A stretch of 64,000 nt of DNA, from assembly GCA_900540635.1 (NCBI GenBank), contig UQGU01000001.1, positions 163,821-227,820 on the forward strand. The letters run 5' to 3'. Below are positions 61,797 to 64,000 of this stretch, one piece after another (position 1 is the first letter of the stretch; the number at the start of each line of letters is the position of its first letter). A program made the position numbers and the translations under genes. The notes beneath the pieces are model-generated. The model searched no databases and was not told the DNA's origin. It saw nothing but the letters and a program-made list of their open reading frames with translations. The DNA is from an uncultured Eubacteriales bacterium. GTDB taxonomy: Bacteria; Bacillota; Clostridia; Oscillospirales; Oscillospiraceae.

Positions 61797-62060
61797 AACT
61801 TTTGTGACTATTTTTCCTTGACCTCAAATTATGCATGAGAAGGAATGGAGCCCGGCTAGCTGCCGGGCTCTGGTTTCCAGTAGTGGTAAGCTGGGTTTTC
61901 AATCTCGGTGACGGGGGATTGGTCTTCACTATGCTGTGCCCCTCACACGGCAGCTAAATTCGAATAACCTTTTCTGCAATACCATCTGCTTCTGCTGCGA
62001 ATTGGCAGTCGTGGAAAACTTAAGCCTGCTTCCTCCGTCGGCGCAGATGCATGAGAAACA
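61797..62060. other. intergenic debris
   Basis: On the minus strand a short frame reads EDQSPVTEIENPAYHYWKPE and stops at 61856, next to a hairpin at 61848-61870 (GAGCCCGG with its complement). It looks like the C-terminus and terminator of a lost gene. Nothing else is recognised. Confidence 0.35.
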
Positions 62061-62393
62061 TTACGGAAAGCCATTGCCATGGGCATCAACAAGGAAGGCT
62101 TTGTAGCCACTTTGCTGGATGGTCACGGTGTTCCCGGAAACGGTGCTTTCCCCAACGGCTTCTCCTCCTTCGGCGGTGAGAAGGTCACTACCGAAACCTA
62201 TGACCCGGAAGGAGCCAAGGCGGTTCTGGAAAATGCAGGCTGGGTAGACACCGATGGCGACGGCATCCGGGAAAAGAACGGCACCAAGCTGACCATTCGC
62301 TGGCTGACCTATCCCAGCCGTCAGGAGCTGCCCCTGCTTGCCGAGTCCGTACAGGCATCCCTGAAAGAGATCGGCATGGACGTGGACATCAAC
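62061..62393 (+). pseudogene. internal fragment of a NikA/peptide-type substrate-binding protein
   Basis: The frame LRKAIAMGINKEGFVATLLDG runs on through YDPEGAKAVLENAGWVDTDG and LTYPSRQELPLLAESVQ to MDVDIN, the C-terminal half of family-5 binding proteins; the LTYPSRQELPLLAES block is most like nickel-binding NikA types. There is no start, signal peptide or proper end. Breakpoints are near 62060 and 62395. Confidence 0.75.
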
Positions 62394-62717
62394 TGTAGAT
62401 TGGTTGGGATTCACATAATGTTTACCTCTTGATGTGTTGAAATAGTACAAATCTAAATCAGTAAAACTAATTATAAGTATTCATCCAGGTAAAATCAACA
62501 TACATTGCTCGAAAGCAGTCAAAAATATTTCTGCCTTAGGCATACAAGTTTCCAGTAATCTATACGCTTAGGAATCTTTTGATAAATCTCCCGATAATCC
62601 GCAACATTTGGAATTAGTCAGGTGCGAAGTTTGAAACTCTAACATTTTTAAGGCAATAATAAGGAATCGTTAAAGAGAGCTATAAGGTTAGATTACTATC
62701 CAACTGGCAAAATCGCG

Positions 62718-62740
62718 CCGAGGGGTTCGAGTCCCCTCGG
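62718..62740 (+). other. tRNA-like T-arm/3' end remnant
   Basis: AGGGG-TTCGAGT-CCCCT is a perfect T-arm, followed by CGGCT like an acceptor strand. No D-arm or anticodon arm is found upstream. It could be an attachment-site scar of an element that integrated in a tRNA gene. Extended pairing (GCCG/CGGC) also makes it a plain 9-bp hairpin. Confidence 0.4.
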
Positions 62741-62812
62741 CTAAAATGCTGGGATATACGTATTCACCGTCTCCGGTTACCCTATTGCGGCCGTCATATT
62801 TTGCAGTGTATT

Positions 62813-64000
62813 TCATTTCCACTGTGCGTCATACAAGACGGCTATATCATTGGCTCCAGAGGTCGCAGAATACTGGATCCGCATCGTCTGAACGCCGGTT
62901 ACATCAAAGCTGATGTGAACAGCGCTGCTGGTCTTGTCGATTGCAGGTGTTTCATAACGTGCGTAGGGTTCATTGTCGCAGTAGAAAGAAACGATCTTGT
63001 AGTCTGCATCGGCATAATCTTCCGTACCGACAGCTGCAACACAGGTAGCCGTAAAGCTGGTATACATTCCGTTCAACGGAATGGTGATCCAGTATGGGCC
63101 GAATGAAGAGCCATCTAGATGGAAGCCATAGCTGTGTGTATTTCCTCGGGCATCTGTTGCATTGCTGACGTGTCCGGGAAGCGTATCATCCCTGGGATCG
63201 GAGCTGACGTTATATGTAGGTGTGGAAAAATCGTGGAAATACAGCTTGCCATCTTTACCGGAGTAGGCAATACTGCTGTCCAGCAAAAGCGGAGCAACTA
63301 CCCGGGGCGTTGTGGCTGGAACCGTTTCCGCTTCCGTAGGTGATGTCGTTTCCTTTACAGGCGGAGTCGTCTCACGTATGGTTGGCGTTGTCTCCTTCAC
63401 CGACGAAGTCGTTTTTTCGGATGTACTCGATTTTACCAGTGCGGTTCCTTCCGTTGTTCCGCAGATGCTGCACTTTTTCGGTGAGCTGTAGGTTGCGGCA
63501 ATCCACCTATGCCCCGCTGCATTTCCGACGGTTTTTCCACAAACAGTGCACATTCTGGGGGTTGTGCAGGTGGCTTCCACCCATTTATGGCCAAACCAGC
63601 AATGAGAATAGCCGAATGCGGCGACTGCAATGCAGGCCAGCAGCACGACCGCAAACACAGCTCGGAGGGATTTTGATGATTCTTTTTTTGTGCTGTCTAG
63701 GTTTTGCCGTTTTTTTGCTTTTGCGGTAGATGCTGTGCCACTTGTCTTTGCTGTACCAAAAATGCCTTGGGTGCCCACTGTCTCATCCTTAGTATCTGCA
63801 TACGCGGTATAGACTCCCGCTGTTTTGTCGTCCTCGGAGTCCTCGCCTCCCAGCGCTTCCAATTCCTCCAGCATTTCATCCGCCGTATGGTAGCGGTCTT
63901 TGGGGTCATAGGCGCAGGCTTTCAGGACGATTCGTTTCAGCTCCTGGCTTCCGTGGGCAGGGGGCGGCAGCTTTTCGCCGGAGAGGCGGCGCTGGCGGGC
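62813..64000 (-). CDS. Ser/Thr protein kinase with NPCBM-like C-terminus (5' end outside window)
   Basis: 395 residues are visible and the start lies beyond the right edge. The first visible part, ELKRIVLKACAYDPKDRYHT then ADEMLEELEAL, is the end of a Hanks-type kinase C-lobe. A Ser/Thr/Lys-rich linker leads to a membrane helix (AVFAVVLLACIAVAAFGYS). Outside come two zinc-ribbon-like pairs (CTVCGKT, CSICGTT), a Thr/Glu/Pro-rich stalk, and a domain of about 140 residues resembling NPCBM/galactose-binding folds (GHVSNATDARGNTHSYGF, FTATCVAAVGTEDYADADY). It may sense a surface glycan and signal inward. Confidence 0.8.
   Translation of the reverse strand, partial: ARQRRLSGEKLPPPAHGSQELKRIVLKACAYDPKDRYHTADEMLEELEALGGEDSEDDKTAGVYTAYADTKDETVGTQGIFGTAKTSGTASTAKAKKRQNLDSTKKESSKSLRAVFAVVLLACIAVAAFGYSHCWFGHKWVEATCTTPRMCTVCGKTVGNAAGHRWIAATYSSPKKCSICGTTEGTALVKSSTSEKTTSSVKETTPTIRETTPPVKETTSPTEAETVPATTPRVVAPLLLDSSIAYSGKDGKLYFHDFSTPTYNVSSDPRDDTLPGHVSNATDARGNTHSYGFHLDGSSFGPYWITIPLNGMYTSFTATCVAAVGTEDYADADYKIVSFYCDNEPYARYETPAIDKTSSAVHISFDVTGVQTMRIQYSATSGANDIAVLYDAQWK

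Overview
The window reads as a chromosome segment of a spore-forming, low-oxygen gut-type Clostridia bacterium, probably Oscillospiraceae/Ruminococcaceae. The reasons are two alpha/beta small acid-soluble spore proteins, Gram-positive sortase pili, YesM/YesN-type carbohydrate regulation, HgdB/HgdC-type Fe-S proteins, moderately high GC in the core genes and consensus SigA promoters. The family assignment is inference; no rRNA is present.

Layout. (a) 1-13373, minus strand: a glycoside utilisation operon. It holds a GH31 alpha-xylosidase-like enzyme, then a lipoprotein and two permeases of an ABC importer, a histidine kinase/AraC-type response regulator pair, an aldo/keto reductase, a class II aldolase, a PfkB kinase and a fucose/arabinose-isomerase-like protein cut by the window edge. 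(b) 13.4-20.7 kb: an accessory, decayed zone. It has broken mobile-element genes, a DUF4143 ATPase, two near-identical spore-protein loci, a truncated DUF262 gene, a tandem glycine riboswitch driving an AGCS symporter, an ISL3 transposase scrap and a RelB/YafQ toxin-antitoxin pair. (c) 20.7-30.1 kb, minus strand: a complete sortase pilus operon (helper coiled-coil protein, signal peptidase, giant adhesin, major pilin, class C sortase, minor LPXTG pilin, second sortase) behind a consensus promoter. (d) 30.2-33.9 kb: a second DUF262 scrap, an AbiEi-like antitoxin with a truncated toxin, a GH30 hydrolase and debris. (e) 33.9-42 kb: feoAB, a short larC, a glycosyltransferase, an MFS transporter, a phospholipase-C-like protein and an AlaX editing protein. 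(f) 42-50 kb: secA, pgeF, a peptide-binding lipoprotein, a DUF3048 lipoprotein and gap.

(g) 50-61.4 kb is the most interesting part. Two HgdB-type double-cubane/dehydratase-like subunits, their ATP-dependent activase, a 54-aa membrane peptide and a stand-alone protein resembling the middle domain of acetyl-CoA synthase stand beside CooC. Divergent from CooC run HypB, a 956-aa Fe-S flavoprotein and HypA. No hydrogenase, CO dehydrogenase or full acetyl-CoA synthase is in the window. I propose a nickel-linked, ATP-driven low-potential reduction system that is not described by any of its single-gene annotations.

(h) 61.4-64 kb: a small membrane protein, an initiator tRNA-Met, a NikA-like scrap, a tRNA-like T-arm remnant, and a Ser/Thr kinase with a sugar-binding-like C-terminus that runs off the right edge. 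Two foldback (MITE-like) elements lie at 42.0 and 53.2 kb.
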